64,000 bases of DNA from Chroococcidiopsis sp. CCMEE 29 (GCF_023558375.1 NZ_CP083761.1:5535001-5599000); one strand, 5' to 3'; counted from the first letter of the stretch, positions 54,246 to 63,363 are shown. The notes: generated from the sequence alone by a model not told the origin. Numbers and translations are program-made.

Positions 54246-54866
54246 TTAAATATTTTTGAGATACTCTTTAATTCTTGGGATAAACTTGCTTAAACAGCGC
54301 TGATAAAAACTACTAAGTGTGGAAATTGACATCCCATAGATTTCTGAAATTTCCTGCCATGGCCTTCCTTCAAGTCGCAGCTTGAGCAGAGCTGAAAAAT
54401 TAGCTTTTGGATAGTTTTTAATATAAGTTTCCTTGAGAAAATTGTCTGGGTCTAATTCTATATAGCTCTTGATCTCTTCTGCTAAGTCTGGAGATGGGTC
54501 CGGTGAAGCCTCTTTATCTAGATCGGCTAAGGACATTATATGAATACCTCGCCTGCCTAAAACTTTGGGAATTGCTTGCCGAAAAAATCGCACTTCTAGC
54601 AGAAAATTACACCATGCCATTAATTCTCCGCGTTCTGGCTCATACTTGTGAATATTTTTGCAAATATATTCAAATAGGTCTTGTTTTGCCTCCTGATAAA
54701 TCTCTTCATAATGATATATGAATGTTCCTCGGTAGGGGCGACAAAGCTTGCCCGAACTCAAAATTGTGTGGAATAGCTGCTTTAGAGCCTCCTGCCATTC
54801 TGGTGTTTTTGGTGGGTACTGTTGGGCAGTTAGTGCTAGCTGCTTGAGCCGCTCATCTAGGTTCAT
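54246..54866 (-). CDS. Sigma-70-like regulator of the CHAT/DUF1822 module
   Basis: A 206-residue protein. Residues 50-110 resemble sigma region 2 (YHYEEIYQEAKQDLFEYICK, WCNFLLEVRFFRQAI). Residues 150-205 form a region 4-like helix-turn-helix (ALLKLRLEGRPWQEISEIYG, then MSISTLSSFYQRCLSKFIP). The group is annotated as sigma-70 family in cyanobacteria but differs from ECF factors, so whether it binds RNA polymerase core is open. It precedes DUF1822 in the same operon. Its start lies 375 bases from the divergent exoprotein gene, so it may control both directions. Confidence 0.8.
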   Translation of the reverse strand: MNLDERLKQLALTAQQYPPKTPEWQEALKQLFHTILSSGKLCRPYRGTFIYHYEEIYQEAKQDLFEYICKNIHKYEPERGELMAWCNFLLEVRFFRQAIPKVLGRRGIHIMSLADLDKEASPDPSPDLAEEIKSYIELDPDNFLKETYIKNYPKANFSALLKLRLEGRPWQEISEIYGMSISTLSSFYQRCLSKFIPRIKEYLKNI

Positions 54867-55066
54867 TTGCTAATTTAACCCCATATGCGACCTTCTCTTG
54901 TTCCCCCTTTGTCAAAGAAGGGCTAGGGGGATCTTTTCGCGAATTAGTATGGTCTTGCGCTCGCCCAACCTAGTTAAACTGAGTTAAACAAGGGACGATA
55001 GATTAAGTTACACATCGCGTTATTTAAAGTCACTTGCTATTTAACTCAAAGAGCATCAAAGAGTCA
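54867..55066. promoter_or_regulatory. Divergent control region with a palindrome
   Basis: The region between the sigma-like gene and the small ORF/exoprotein genes. It contains TTCCCCCTTTGTCAAAGAAG and GGCTAGGGGGATC (54901-54933), an inverted repeat seen often between cyanobacterial genes. It must hold the divergent promoters, but no -10 or -35 box stands out. Confidence 0.4.
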
Positions 55067-55210
55067 ATGCAACCTTCTATAATTACTTCTCAAGTTTTTT
55101 TCGGCGATTTTATGCAAAACATTAGATCTCAGATCGGAGAAATTTTTCAGCAAGTTAAACAATTGTTAGAAAAGCCTTGTGGAATGGCACTTTTGCTGTG
55201 GCGACTGTAG
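55067..55210 (+). CDS. 47-residue ORF upstream of the exoprotein gene
   Basis: A small ORF (MQPSIITSQVFFGDFMQNIR to LWRL). The centre, RSQIGEIFQQVKQLLEK, would be an amphipathic helix. It stops 31 bases before the exoprotein start and has codon use like its neighbours, but no strong ribosome binding site. No family recognised. It may be a real small protein or the start of a lost gene. Confidence 0.35.
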   Translation: MQPSIITSQVFFGDFMQNIRSQIGEIFQQVKQLLEKPCGMALLLWRL

Positions 55211-55241
55211 ACAAGTATAGTCTATCTACACAATTGTTTAT

Positions 55242-57995
55242 GTGAAAAAATGTTACTTAAGGCTTGTTTTACTTCGCGCAACTACTGTTTTTTCAAATAG
55301 GTATGTTGACTTGATGAGTGCAATCTGTGTCAGATGGAGTGAAAAATTAGGGCTAGCGAGTTTTCTAGCGATGGGAGTAGCAGTAGCCTGCTTAGCAGAC
55401 AGTGCTAGCGCCCAGATTACACCCGATAACACGATGGGTGGGGAAAATTCTACCGTCACATCGTCAGGTACGGTAGATGCGATAAATGGCGGTGCAACTA
55501 GAGGCACTAACCTGTTCCACAGTTTTCAAGAATTCAATGTGAATGAAGGACGAGCCGCTGTTTTTACCAATCCGGCTGGGATAGAGAATATTCTCACCAG
55601 GGTGACGGGGGCTAAACCGTCTAACATATTTGGCACGCTGGGTGTAGCGGGCAATGCCAATCTGTTTTTGATTAATCCCAATGGAATCATTTTTGGCGCA
55701 AATGCCCGTCTGGATGTTGGTGGTTCGTTTGTCGCTACAACAGCTAATGCAATCTCATTTGGCGATCGCGGTGTTTTCAGCGCCACAAATCCTAGCAACC
55801 CTGGACTACTGAGTGTTAATCCTAACGCTTTACTATTTAATCAAATTCGTGCCGCAGCTATTCAAAATAACTCAGTTGCAGATTCTGGTTTAAATCCATC
55901 CTCCAAGTTTACGGCAGAAGGTTTGCGCGTACCAGACGGCAAGAGTTTGCTGTTGGTAGGCGGCGAGATCAATATGAATGGTGGAGGTTTGTCTGCTTTT
56001 GGTGGGCGAGTGGAGTTAGGTGGGTTAGCAAGTGCGGGAACGGTTGGAATGAACGAGAATGGGAATAATCTGAGCTTGAGTTTTCTTGATGGTGCAGAAA
56101 GAAGTAATGTTTTCCTGAACAATGGCGCTCAAGTAAATGTAACTGCTGCTGGTGGTGGAAGTATTGCTGTTCATGCTCGGAATTTTGAGATGACACACAA
56201 CAGTGGAATGTTTGCAGGAATAGCAACTGGACTGGGCGAGGAACGCACTCAGGCGGGAAATGTTGAGATTAATGCCACGGGAGCAATAAATCTGAACAAT
56301 GGGAGCCGTATTACTAATTATGTGGAACTGGAAGCAAGAGGACGGGGAGGCGATGTCAGTGTCACTGCTGGCAGCTTGCAGCTTGACGGTGGGGCACGGA
56401 TATCTGCTGCTGCATTTGGTGCGGGCAAAGGCGGTTCTTTAACAGTTAATGCTTCTGACGTGCAACTGAGCGGTACAAGTGCTGATAGTCAGATTGAAAG
56501 TACTTTGATTTCTACTGCAGACCAAAACTCAACAGGAGATGCAGGAGACTTGACGATTAACACTCATACCTTGCTCGTACGAGACGGAGCACAAATAGGT
56601 ACTGGTACATTTAGTGCGGGCAAGGGCGGTTCTTTAACAGTTAATGCTTCTGACGTGCAACTGAGCGGTGAAAGCGCTGATGGTCAGACGGGTAGTGGCT
56701 TGTTTGCTAACGTAGACCAAAACTCAACAGGAGATGCAGGAGACTTGACGATTAACACTCATACCTTGCTCGTACGAGATGGAGCACAGGTATTTAATGG
56801 TACATTTAGTGCGGGCAAGGGCGGTTCTTTAACAGTTAATGCTTCTGACGTGCAACTGAGCGGTGAAGGCGCTATTAGTCAGTATCCTAGTGGCTTGTTT
56901 GCTGATGCAGAGCAAAACTCAACAGGGGATGCAGGAGACTTGACGATTAACACTGACACTTTGCTAGTACGAGATGGGGCACAGGTAGGTGCTAGTACAT
57001 TTGAATTTAGTGCAGGCAAGGGGGGGAATTTAACAGTTAATGCTTCTGAGGTGCAATTGATAGGTGAAAGCGCTGATGGTCAGTATCCTAGTGGCTTGGT
57101 TGTTAACGCACAGCGAAACTCAACAGGGGATGCAGGAGACTTGACGATTAACACTGACACCTTGCTAGTTCAAGATGGAGCTGGAGTAAGCGTGTCGAGT
57201 CGTGGAACAGGAACCGCAGGCAACATGAGGATAAACGCTCGTTCTATCCGTCTGAACAACAACGCCTTACTCATCGCCGATACACGCAGTGCTTTTGTTG
57301 ATCCCAACTCGGAGCAAGCAACAATTAACATTAACTCCCAAAATTTGTTCGTGAACCGCAATAGCAACATCTTCACCAACGCTGAGGGGGAAAATGTCAT
57401 CGGCGGCAACATCAACATTGACACCGATTTCCTCATTGCTGTTGAAAATAGCGATATTAGCGCCAATTCTGCTAACTTCCGTGGGGGGAACGTGCGGATC
57501 GATGCCTTTGGCATCTTCGGTACGCAGTTTCGAGAAGTGCCAGACGATCGCACGAGTGATATTACTGCTTCTGGAGCCAGTCCTCAGTTGGGCGGCACAG
57601 TGGAACTTAACATCCCCAACATTGAACCGAACAATGGTTTAGTTAACTTGCCATCAATCCCAGTTGACACCCAAGTGACACAGGCTTGTACTCCCAGTAG
57701 CGGTCAAAATCAAAGCGAATTTGTTGTCACTGGTCGCGGTGGCTTGCCGCCTAATCCCACAGAAGTACTTAGTAGTGATGCGATTTCTATCGATTGGGTT
57801 GCACTTCAACCCACACTAGAAAATCAATCTAGTCCAACTCCAGCCACCAGTTCAACTGCACCATCACCAGCACCGATGGTAGAAGCTCAAGGGTGGGAAA
57901 TTGATCGCCAAGGTAAAGTCATCCTTACCGCTTCTAATGTCCCCGCACAAGCTCATAACTCCTGGCAGTCTTCTGCTAGGTGCAATCCGCTCTAA
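55242..57995 (+). CDS. Filamentous-haemagglutinin-type exoprotein (TpsA-like)
   Basis: A 917-residue secreted protein of the two-partner secretion type. A signal peptide (best around CVRWSEKLGLASFLAMGVAV, cleaved at ASA) is followed by the TPS/haemagglutinin activation domain: QITPDNTMGGENSTVTSSGT, NLFHSFQEFNVNEGRAAVFT, NPAGIENILTRVTG, then NLFLINPNGIIFGANARLDV. The middle is beta-helical with tandem 65-residue repeats (GKGGSLTVNASDVQLSG). The carboxy-terminal part has QACTPSSGQNQSEFVVTGRGGLPPNP, typical of cyanobacterial members. No TpsB transporter gene is in the window. It is followed 83 bases later by the TPR-CHAT gene. GTG 55242 is the long start; ATG 55314 gives a more standard signal peptide. 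Confidence 0.9.
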   Translation: MKKCYLRLVLLRATTVFSNRYVDLMSAICVRWSEKLGLASFLAMGVAVACLADSASAQITPDNTMGGENSTVTSSGTVDAINGGATRGTNLFHSFQEFNVNEGRAAVFTNPAGIENILTRVTGAKPSNIFGTLGVAGNANLFLINPNGIIFGANARLDVGGSFVATTANAISFGDRGVFSATNPSNPGLLSVNPNALLFNQIRAAAIQNNSVADSGLNPSSKFTAEGLRVPDGKSLLLVGGEINMNGGGLSAFGGRVELGGLASAGTVGMNENGNNLSLSFLDGAERSNVFLNNGAQVNVTAAGGGSIAVHARNFEMTHNSGMFAGIATGLGEERTQAGNVEINATGAINLNNGSRITNYVELEARGRGGDVSVTAGSLQLDGGARISAAAFGAGKGGSLTVNASDVQLSGTSADSQIESTLISTADQNSTGDAGDLTINTHTLLVRDGAQIGTGTFSAGKGGSLTVNASDVQLSGESADGQTGSGLFANVDQNSTGDAGDLTINTHTLLVRDGAQVFNGTFSAGKGGSLTVNASDVQLSGEGAISQYPSGLFADAEQNSTGDAGDLTINTDTLLVRDGAQVGASTFEFSAGKGGNLTVNASEVQLIGESADGQYPSGLVVNAQRNSTGDAGDLTINTDTLLVQDGAGVSVSSRGTGTAGNMRINARSIRLNNNALLIADTRSAFVDPNSEQATININSQNLFVNRNSNIFTNAEGENVIGGNINIDTDFLIAVENSDISANSANFRGGNVRIDAFGIFGTQFREVPDDRTSDITASGASPQLGGTVELNIPNIEPNNGLVNLPSIPVDTQVTQACTPSSGQNQSEFVVTGRGGLPPNPTEVLSSDAISIDWVALQPTLENQSSPTPATSSTAPSPAPMVEAQGWEIDRQGKVILTASNVPAQAHNSWQSSARCNPL
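56421..57210 (+). repeat. Tandem 195-base repeats in the exoprotein gene
   Basis: Units beginning GCGGGCAAAGGCGGTTC occur at 56421, 56616, 56811 and 57012, spacing 195, 195 and 201 bases; the last has two extra codons. The 65-residue unit includes GKGGSLTVNASDVQLSG, QNSTGDAGDLTINTHTLLVR and DGAQ. Each would add about three turns of beta-helix. DNA identity among units is high. Confidence 0.9.
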
Positions 57996-58078
57996 ACTGC
58001 TGAGAAGGAGTGCGATCGCTTTACCACTCGGATGAACTGGAGAATTCTTTTAGTATCCGTCGCTTCAACAGCAGGAAC

Positions 58079-60790
58079 ATGACAAGAAAACGGCGTGTAT
58101 TTTTCAATACAGTACTACCCTTGTGGAAGACGAATCGCTTAGGTAAAGGTTGGCTCACCCAGTTTCTACTGGTGCTGATGACTGCATTTCTATGTATAAC
58201 CTTATCCCTGGTTTTTACTAAAACTACCGCTGTTTACTCTGCTGTCCCCAGTGGCCAAAATAGCCTTGCCCAAACGCAGAACCTAGTACAACAAGGCAAA
58301 AACTTCTACGATGCCGGACAGTTTGCCCAAGCAGTCAAGGTTTTGCAACAGGCCACATCTGCCTTTAAAGCGAATGGAGATGAACTGAACCAAGCTATAG
58401 CTTTGAGCAATCTTTCCTTAGCCTATCAGCAACTCGGACAGTTGCCCCAAGCAGAAAGTGTGATCGCACAAAGTCTCAATGTATTGCAAACCGAGCAGAA
58501 TATCGGCACTGCCAAAGAGCAATTGCAAATCCTTGCCCAAGCCCTAGACGTTCGGGGTCGCTTGCAATTGGCACAAGGACAATCCGAAGCAGCCCTGACT
58601 ACTTGGCAACAAGGATTTGAGATCTATACCAAAATCGGAGATAATGCTGGGTTAACTCATAATCAGATTAATCAAGCCCAAGCCCAACAAGCTTTGGGGC
58701 ATTATCGTCAGGCTCAAAAAATACTAACCCAGGTAAATCAAACTCTGCAACAGCAACCAGACTCCACTCTCAAGGCTACAGGACTACGCAGCCTCGGCAA
58801 TGTCTTGCGAGTTGTTGGTAATTCTAAAACCTCTCGCAAAATCTTGGAGCAAAGTTTAGCAATAACTAAGCGAATGGGCAAAGCAGACGCTACAGGAACT
58901 CTATCTGCTCAAGCTGTTAGCGATACTCTGTTAAGTCTAGGTAATACAGCCCGCGCTCAGCAAGATATCCCAACCGCTCTCAAGTTCTACCAGCAAGCTG
59001 CTACTGCATCTGCTGCACCAAATACGTGCATCCAAGCGCAGTTGAATCAACTGAGTCTATTGCTAGAAATCAAGCAATGGGATGCTGCTGAGGAACTGTA
59101 TCCCCAAATCCAGGCTTCTATTGCCAACTTACCTACTAGTCGAACAACGGTTGACGCTAGAATAAACTTTGCTCAAAGTCTGACACGGCTAAAACAACAT
59201 GACACCACAGTCGCTGTTTCATGGCAAGATATTGCTCAGTTACTAGCTGCATCAGTCCAACAAGCACAAGATTTAAAAGACCAGCGAGCCATTAGTTATG
59301 CTCTAGGTAATCTGGGCGAACTGTACGAACAAACTGGGCAATGGAATGAAGCAGAAAACCTCACCCAGCAAGCTTTATTCGCAGCACAGACTATTAATGC
59401 CACTGAGATTACCTATTTGTGGCAGTGGCAGTTAGGACGCTTACTGAAAAATCAAGGAAATATCCAGGGAGCGATCGCTGCTTACAGCGAAGCAGTTAAC
59501 AACCTGAGATCTCTGCGCAGCGATTTAGTTGCTGTAAATCCCGATATCCAATTTTCCTTCCGAAATGAAGTCGAACCCGTCTATCGCCAGTTAGTCGATC
59601 TGCTGCTGCGCTCCGAGGGAGGCTCCGCTCCCAGCTTTGAAAATCTCCAGACAGCTCGCACGACAATTGAATCTCTGCAATTAGCAGAACTAGAGAATTT
59701 TTTTCGCTCTGCCTGTTTAGATGCCAAGCCAGAGTTACTCGATCTGGTTGTTGACAAGGGCGATCGCACGGCAGCAGTTATCTATCCGATTATTTTGCCC
59801 GATCGCCTAGAAGTCATCCTCAAGTTGCCAACGCACAAAAATCTTCGCCACTACACAACTAAAAAATCGCAAGTCGAAGTAGCAAAAACTCTGGAATCGC
59901 TGCAACAATACCTCAAAGAACCTGATCGCACTAATGACGTGCAGAAATTATCCCAGCAGTTGTATAGCTGGTTGATTCAACCGCTTGAGGTTGAGCTAGA
60001 AAAAATGCAGGTAAAAAAACTAGTATTTGTCTTGGATGGAGCCTTGCGGAATGTTCCTATGGGGGTTCTCTACAATGACAAACAACAAAAGTATCTTATA
60101 GAAAAGTATGCGATCGCCTTAACTCCAAGTCTCCAATTGCTAGAACCCACACCTTTGCAACGGGAAAGATTAAGTGCCTTAACTGCTGGATTGAGTGAGT
60201 CTAGGGAAGTGGCAGGCATCAAGTTTCCTCGCCTCCAAAATGTGTTGCATGAATTAAAGCAAATCGAGGCGGAAGTGCCTAAAAGCGAAGAACTCTTGAA
60301 TCAAAGATTTACTTATGCGAATATTCAAAAGCAAATTAACTCAAACCCCTTTACCGTAGTTCACATGGCAACTCACGGTCGGTTCAGTTCTAACCTAGAG
60401 GAAACTTTTATTCTCACCTGGGATCGACTCCTGAAGATCGACGAGCTAGATAATTTACTCAGAACTAGCGACAATAGCAGGTCTAGCGCCATTGAATTAC
60501 TAGTTCTGAGTGCCTGTGAAACAGCTGCTGGGGACAATCGTGCTGCTTTGGGACTTGCAGGCATAGCTGTGCGGGCAGGGGCGCGGAGTACGCTAGCAAC
60601 GTTGTGGCAAGTAGACGATCTCTCTACTGCCCGCCTCATGAGTGAATTCTACCGCCAGTTAGCCGATCCCAAGTTGACTAAGGCTGAAGCACTCCAAAAA
60701 GCTCAACTAGCTTTGTGGAATGATAAGACACAAGACTGGAAACGTCCTTATTTCTGGGCGGCTTATGTTTTAGTAGGCAACTGGCTTTAA
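58079..60790 (+). CDS. TPR-CHAT peptidase-like protein
   Basis: A 903-residue protein. After a basic head (MTRKRRVFFN) and a hydrophobic segment (FLLVLMTAFLCITLSLVFT), which is a signal or anchor, about ten TPR-like helical repeats fill residues 60-480 (NLVQQGKNFYDAGQFAQAVK, ALGNLGELYEQTGQWNEAEN). The CHAT domain covers about 590-903: catalytic H766 in VVHMATHG and C813 in VLSACETAAGD, then GLAGIAVRAGARSTLATLWQVDD. Both residues of the caspase-like dyad are present, so it could be an active protease triggered through the TPRs. It is probably co-expressed with the exoprotein gene. The ATG at 58079 has AGGA; longer starts at 58010 lack one. Confidence 0.92.
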   Translation: MTRKRRVFFNTVLPLWKTNRLGKGWLTQFLLVLMTAFLCITLSLVFTKTTAVYSAVPSGQNSLAQTQNLVQQGKNFYDAGQFAQAVKVLQQATSAFKANGDELNQAIALSNLSLAYQQLGQLPQAESVIAQSLNVLQTEQNIGTAKEQLQILAQALDVRGRLQLAQGQSEAALTTWQQGFEIYTKIGDNAGLTHNQINQAQAQQALGHYRQAQKILTQVNQTLQQQPDSTLKATGLRSLGNVLRVVGNSKTSRKILEQSLAITKRMGKADATGTLSAQAVSDTLLSLGNTARAQQDIPTALKFYQQAATASAAPNTCIQAQLNQLSLLLEIKQWDAAEELYPQIQASIANLPTSRTTVDARINFAQSLTRLKQHDTTVAVSWQDIAQLLAASVQQAQDLKDQRAISYALGNLGELYEQTGQWNEAENLTQQALFAAQTINATEITYLWQWQLGRLLKNQGNIQGAIAAYSEAVNNLRSLRSDLVAVNPDIQFSFRNEVEPVYRQLVDLLLRSEGGSAPSFENLQTARTTIESLQLAELENFFRSACLDAKPELLDLVVDKGDRTAAVIYPIILPDRLEVILKLPTHKNLRHYTTKKSQVEVAKTLESLQQYLKEPDRTNDVQKLSQQLYSWLIQPLEVELEKMQVKKLVFVLDGALRNVPMGVLYNDKQQKYLIEKYAIALTPSLQLLEPTPLQRERLSALTAGLSESREVAGIKFPRLQNVLHELKQIEAEVPKSEELLNQRFTYANIQKQINSNPFTVVHMATHGRFSSNLEETFILTWDRLLKIDELDNLLRTSDNSRSSAIELLVLSACETAAGDNRAALGLAGIAVRAGARSTLATLWQVDDLSTARLMSEFYRQLADPKLTKAEALQKAQLALWNDKTQDWKRPYFWAAYVLVGNWL

Positions 60791-60823
60791 TTCCTTAACC
60801 CCACGTGCAACTTTTGTTGGCAT

Positions 60824-61741
60824 TCAGGTCTTGACCAACCCCTCAATTTGAGTCAAGAAGTCGTTGAGAACTTCCAGATAATGCTCTGTCTCCTCAGCGT
60901 GGGGCATATGTGAACTCTTCTCGAAAAAAACCCAAGTACAATCTGGGATACCGTCACGGACAACTGCTGCCTGGGTAGGAGTAAACTCGTCATAGCGACC
61001 CGAAGTGAGGAGGCTCGGAATGCGGATGAAGCCAAGGCGCGATGTGATATCCCAGTTCTTGAGACGACCGATAACGTAGGTTTCGCTCGGACCAAGCATC
61101 GTCTCATATACCTGCTTACCCTTTTTCTCCAGCCCACGCTTAACAAACTCAGGCCAGGGAGATAGCCGACAAACATGGCGATGGTAAAAAACCATCATCG
61201 TTTCAGAGTAAGCTGGGTCGTCAGTAGTGCCGTCCGCTTCATGCAGTAGAAGCGTCTCTTGCACCTCTGGTGGCAGTTCCTCTCGCAGCCTTTTAGTCTC
61301 AGTTATCCATAACGGGATGTTAGCTGGAGAACTGGCGAGGGTTAAACTCAAGATTCCGTCTGCTTGGGTCAATGCGTACTCCATTGCTAGCATCCCACCC
61401 CAAGAGTGACCGAACAGGTGAATCCGATCTAGTCCCAAAAAGCGACGTACCCTTGCCAACTCATCCAGAAAGAGTTCGACGCTCCACAAAGATGGATTGT
61501 CGGGTCTATCGGAGTTTCCGCAGCCTAGTTGGTCGTAGAAGATAACCGGGCGACCTGTCTTCACCAGCGCCTTCAGGGGTTCGAGGCGGTCATGAGGTAT
61601 ACCGGGACCACCGTGGAGCATCAATACTGGAAATTTGCCCGGTAGTGTGTTGGCAAGGTCTCCGACAGTGCAATACCAAGTTTTGTATCCCTGAAATTGA
61701 ACGTAGCCTTCGCTTATCGGCATAATCGTAGACATTGGCAT
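60824..61741 (-). CDS. Proline iminopeptidase / amino-acid amidase (S33)
   Basis: A 305-residue alpha/beta hydrolase of peptidase family S33, removing amino-terminal proline or acting on amino-acid amides. Typical motifs are LMLHGGPGIPHD (oxyanion hole), IFYDQLGCGNSDRPD, the nucleophile GHSWGGMLAMEYAL, and the aspartate and histidine in LLTSGRYDEFTP and FEKSSHMPHAEE. All three triad members are in place. The start MPMSTIMPISEGYVQF has AGGAGT upstream. It is cytosolic with no signal peptide. The gene converges on the CHAT gene, with only 33 bases between. Confidence 0.9.
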   Translation of the reverse strand: MPMSTIMPISEGYVQFQGYKTWYCTVGDLANTLPGKFPVLMLHGGPGIPHDRLEPLKALVKTGRPVIFYDQLGCGNSDRPDNPSLWSVELFLDELARVRRFLGLDRIHLFGHSWGGMLAMEYALTQADGILSLTLASSPANIPLWITETKRLREELPPEVQETLLLHEADGTTDDPAYSETMMVFYHRHVCRLSPWPEFVKRGLEKKGKQVYETMLGPSETYVIGRLKNWDITSRLGFIRIPSLLTSGRYDEFTPTQAAVVRDGIPDCTWVFFEKSSHMPHAEETEHYLEVLNDFLTQIEGLVKT

Positions 61742-61796
61742 ACTCCTATTTAGCTAACTGATAGTGCCTCAGCAAAGTGTGGGATAAACAGCTCCC

Positions 61797-61992
61797 ACGC
61801 AAACTAGTTGCTTCGCAATGCGAGTGCAAAACAATCCGAACTTCCTCAGAGCTTACTTGCCGCCGATAGTAAATCGTGTCAAAAGTATCGCTGAATGTTT
61901 GCTTGCAGTTCGGGCAACGGTAGCGTTGGCTACCCGAACTTGTAATACCCGTGTTTATAGGTCTTATCGTGGCTGCATAGTGGACAAGGCAT
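61797..61992 (-). pseudogene. IS1-family transposase fragment (InsA-like)
   Basis: A minus-strand remnant. MPCPLCSHDKTYKH starts at 61992; after one frameshift, GITSSGSQRYRCPNCKQTFS and DTFDTIYYRRQVSSEEVRIV follow. This is the zinc-ribbon plus helix-turn-helix head of cyanobacterial IS1-type transposases. It breaks off at TSLRG near 61797; the catalytic DDE part is absent. The remaining parts of 61742-62127 carry nothing else. Confidence 0.7.
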
Positions 61993-62127
61993 TGCTTCTT
62001 AGAACAGAAGTTTTTTCTTCACTTGTCTAATATCAATTCCACTCTTTCCTGACGCACGACCCTAACTTACTTTGTTGTGCAGCGTGATTGGCTAAAGTCG
62101 AGCCTATTGTTTGCTGATAATTTCTCC

Positions 62128-63000
62128 TCACTGATAAATCCTCTGGACAGATCTTCTGCCGTAGAAAATGGCAAGAATGGCTGTGGCGTACGCAACTAAG
62201 CTGTAAACGGCAGCAGGAACAGCCATATCGGGATTATTTAACAGTCCGGCAGTAATTGCGATCGCTAGCGTAGCATTTTGAATTCCCACCTCGATTGCAA
62301 TACAGATCCGTTGAGCAAATTTCAGGTTAAACAGCTTACCAAACCAAAATCCGATCGCCATTGAGATCGTATTGAGCAGTACTACCCCAATCCCTACTTG
62401 AGCGATAAAGCTGGGTATGCGATTCCACTCACGAATGATGATTGCCAGGATAATTAAAGCGAGGAAGGCAATGGCAAGACGGTTCGCGGTCTTCTCTAGT
62501 CGGCGGGCTAAGTCGGGAAACTGTTGCCGGATTAACATTCCCAAACCAATTGGCACTAGAGCGATTGCGAAAATTTGCAGCATGGTTTGCCCGATTGGTA
62601 ACGCGATCGCAGCATTTTGTCCGGCAAAATATTGCAGTGACAGATTTGTAAATATGGGAATCGTGAATACGGTAATGGTGCTACTCAAAGCCGTTAGAGT
62701 AACAGAAAGGGCGACATCTCCTTTCGCTAAATAAGTAATCATGTTTGAAGAGGGTCCGCCTGGACAGAGAGCCAGTACCATTAACCCCACTGCAATTTCT
62801 GGTTGCATGGGCACGAGCAAAACAACAAGAAAGCCAACGATAGGGAGAAAGAGCAATTGACTGATCAGACCAATGGCGACAGCTTTGGGATAGCGGGTCA
62901 CTCGTTTAAAGTCTTCTGGCAGAAGGGTTAGTCCCATGCCTAGCATCACGATCGCTAGACCTATCGGTAAAAGGACGGCAGTAAAAAAGTTGGCTTGCAT
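62128..63000 (-). CDS. BASS-family sodium-dependent transporter
   Basis: A 290-residue membrane protein with 9-10 helices of the bile acid:sodium symporter family, which in photosynthetic organisms carries organic acids such as pyruvate or glycolate with sodium. Marks are LGMGLTLLPEDFKRVTRYPK, VGLMVLALCPGGPSSNMITY (sodium-site motif with the crossing helix), and EVGIQNATLAIAITAGLL (second crossing helix, E-x-G-x-Q-N). The length is normal. The start MQANFFTAVLLPIGLA lies just downstream of a P450 tail on the same strand. The substrate is unknown. Confidence 0.9.
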   Translation of the reverse strand: MQANFFTAVLLPIGLAIVMLGMGLTLLPEDFKRVTRYPKAVAIGLISQLLFLPIVGFLVVLLVPMQPEIAVGLMVLALCPGGPSSNMITYLAKGDVALSVTLTALSSTITVFTIPIFTNLSLQYFAGQNAAIALPIGQTMLQIFAIALVPIGLGMLIRQQFPDLARRLEKTANRLAIAFLALIILAIIIREWNRIPSFIAQVGIGVVLLNTISMAIGFWFGKLFNLKFAQRICIAIEVGIQNATLAIAITAGLLNNPDMAVPAAVYSLVAYATAILAIFYGRRSVQRIYQ

Positions 63001-63022
63001 AGATTAAGCTAAGTTTATTTCT

Positions 63023-63271
63023 TCAATAATGGCTTTTTTGTCGTTTTCCAGTCATCACCATTCGCACCCCGCCTCTAGGAGCAAGAGTAAACCCACGACG
63101 AGGTTTCATTTTAAGGAGTTTATCCTCTGCTAAGACAAGCTGATACTGAGATAAAATCTTTGCCAGGACTAGTTTCATTTGGTAATACCCACGGATGAAA
63201 CGTTTCGCCTGTAGCCAAACATCTTCCGCGCTCCTTCTGCTTTGGAGCATTAGGGGCAAAGAGGATACCAA
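63023..63271 (-). pseudogene. CYP110-like cytochrome P450 tail
   Basis: An open frame whose last 50 residues ([40 protein letters not shown]) match the end of cyanobacterial CYP110-type P450s, the segment right after the haem-cysteine loop. The loop itself is decayed upstream (RFIRGYYQ in place of RRCLGAxxA), and the rest of the enzyme is missing. The first 30 residues are unrelated. This is a different P450 from the remnant at 45665. Confidence 0.65.
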
Positions 63272-63363
63272 TAAATGCTCACCTATCAGGTAGGACTGCT
63301 ATAGAATCTCGTAAAATGTTTTGCACTTGCCAACAGGATATATGAACGACTTATGCACGAGGT

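Noticed and set aside
54901-54933. Intrinsic terminator
   Set aside because: The hairpin lies between divergent genes and lacks a following T-run for either; it looks like a dispersed repeat.
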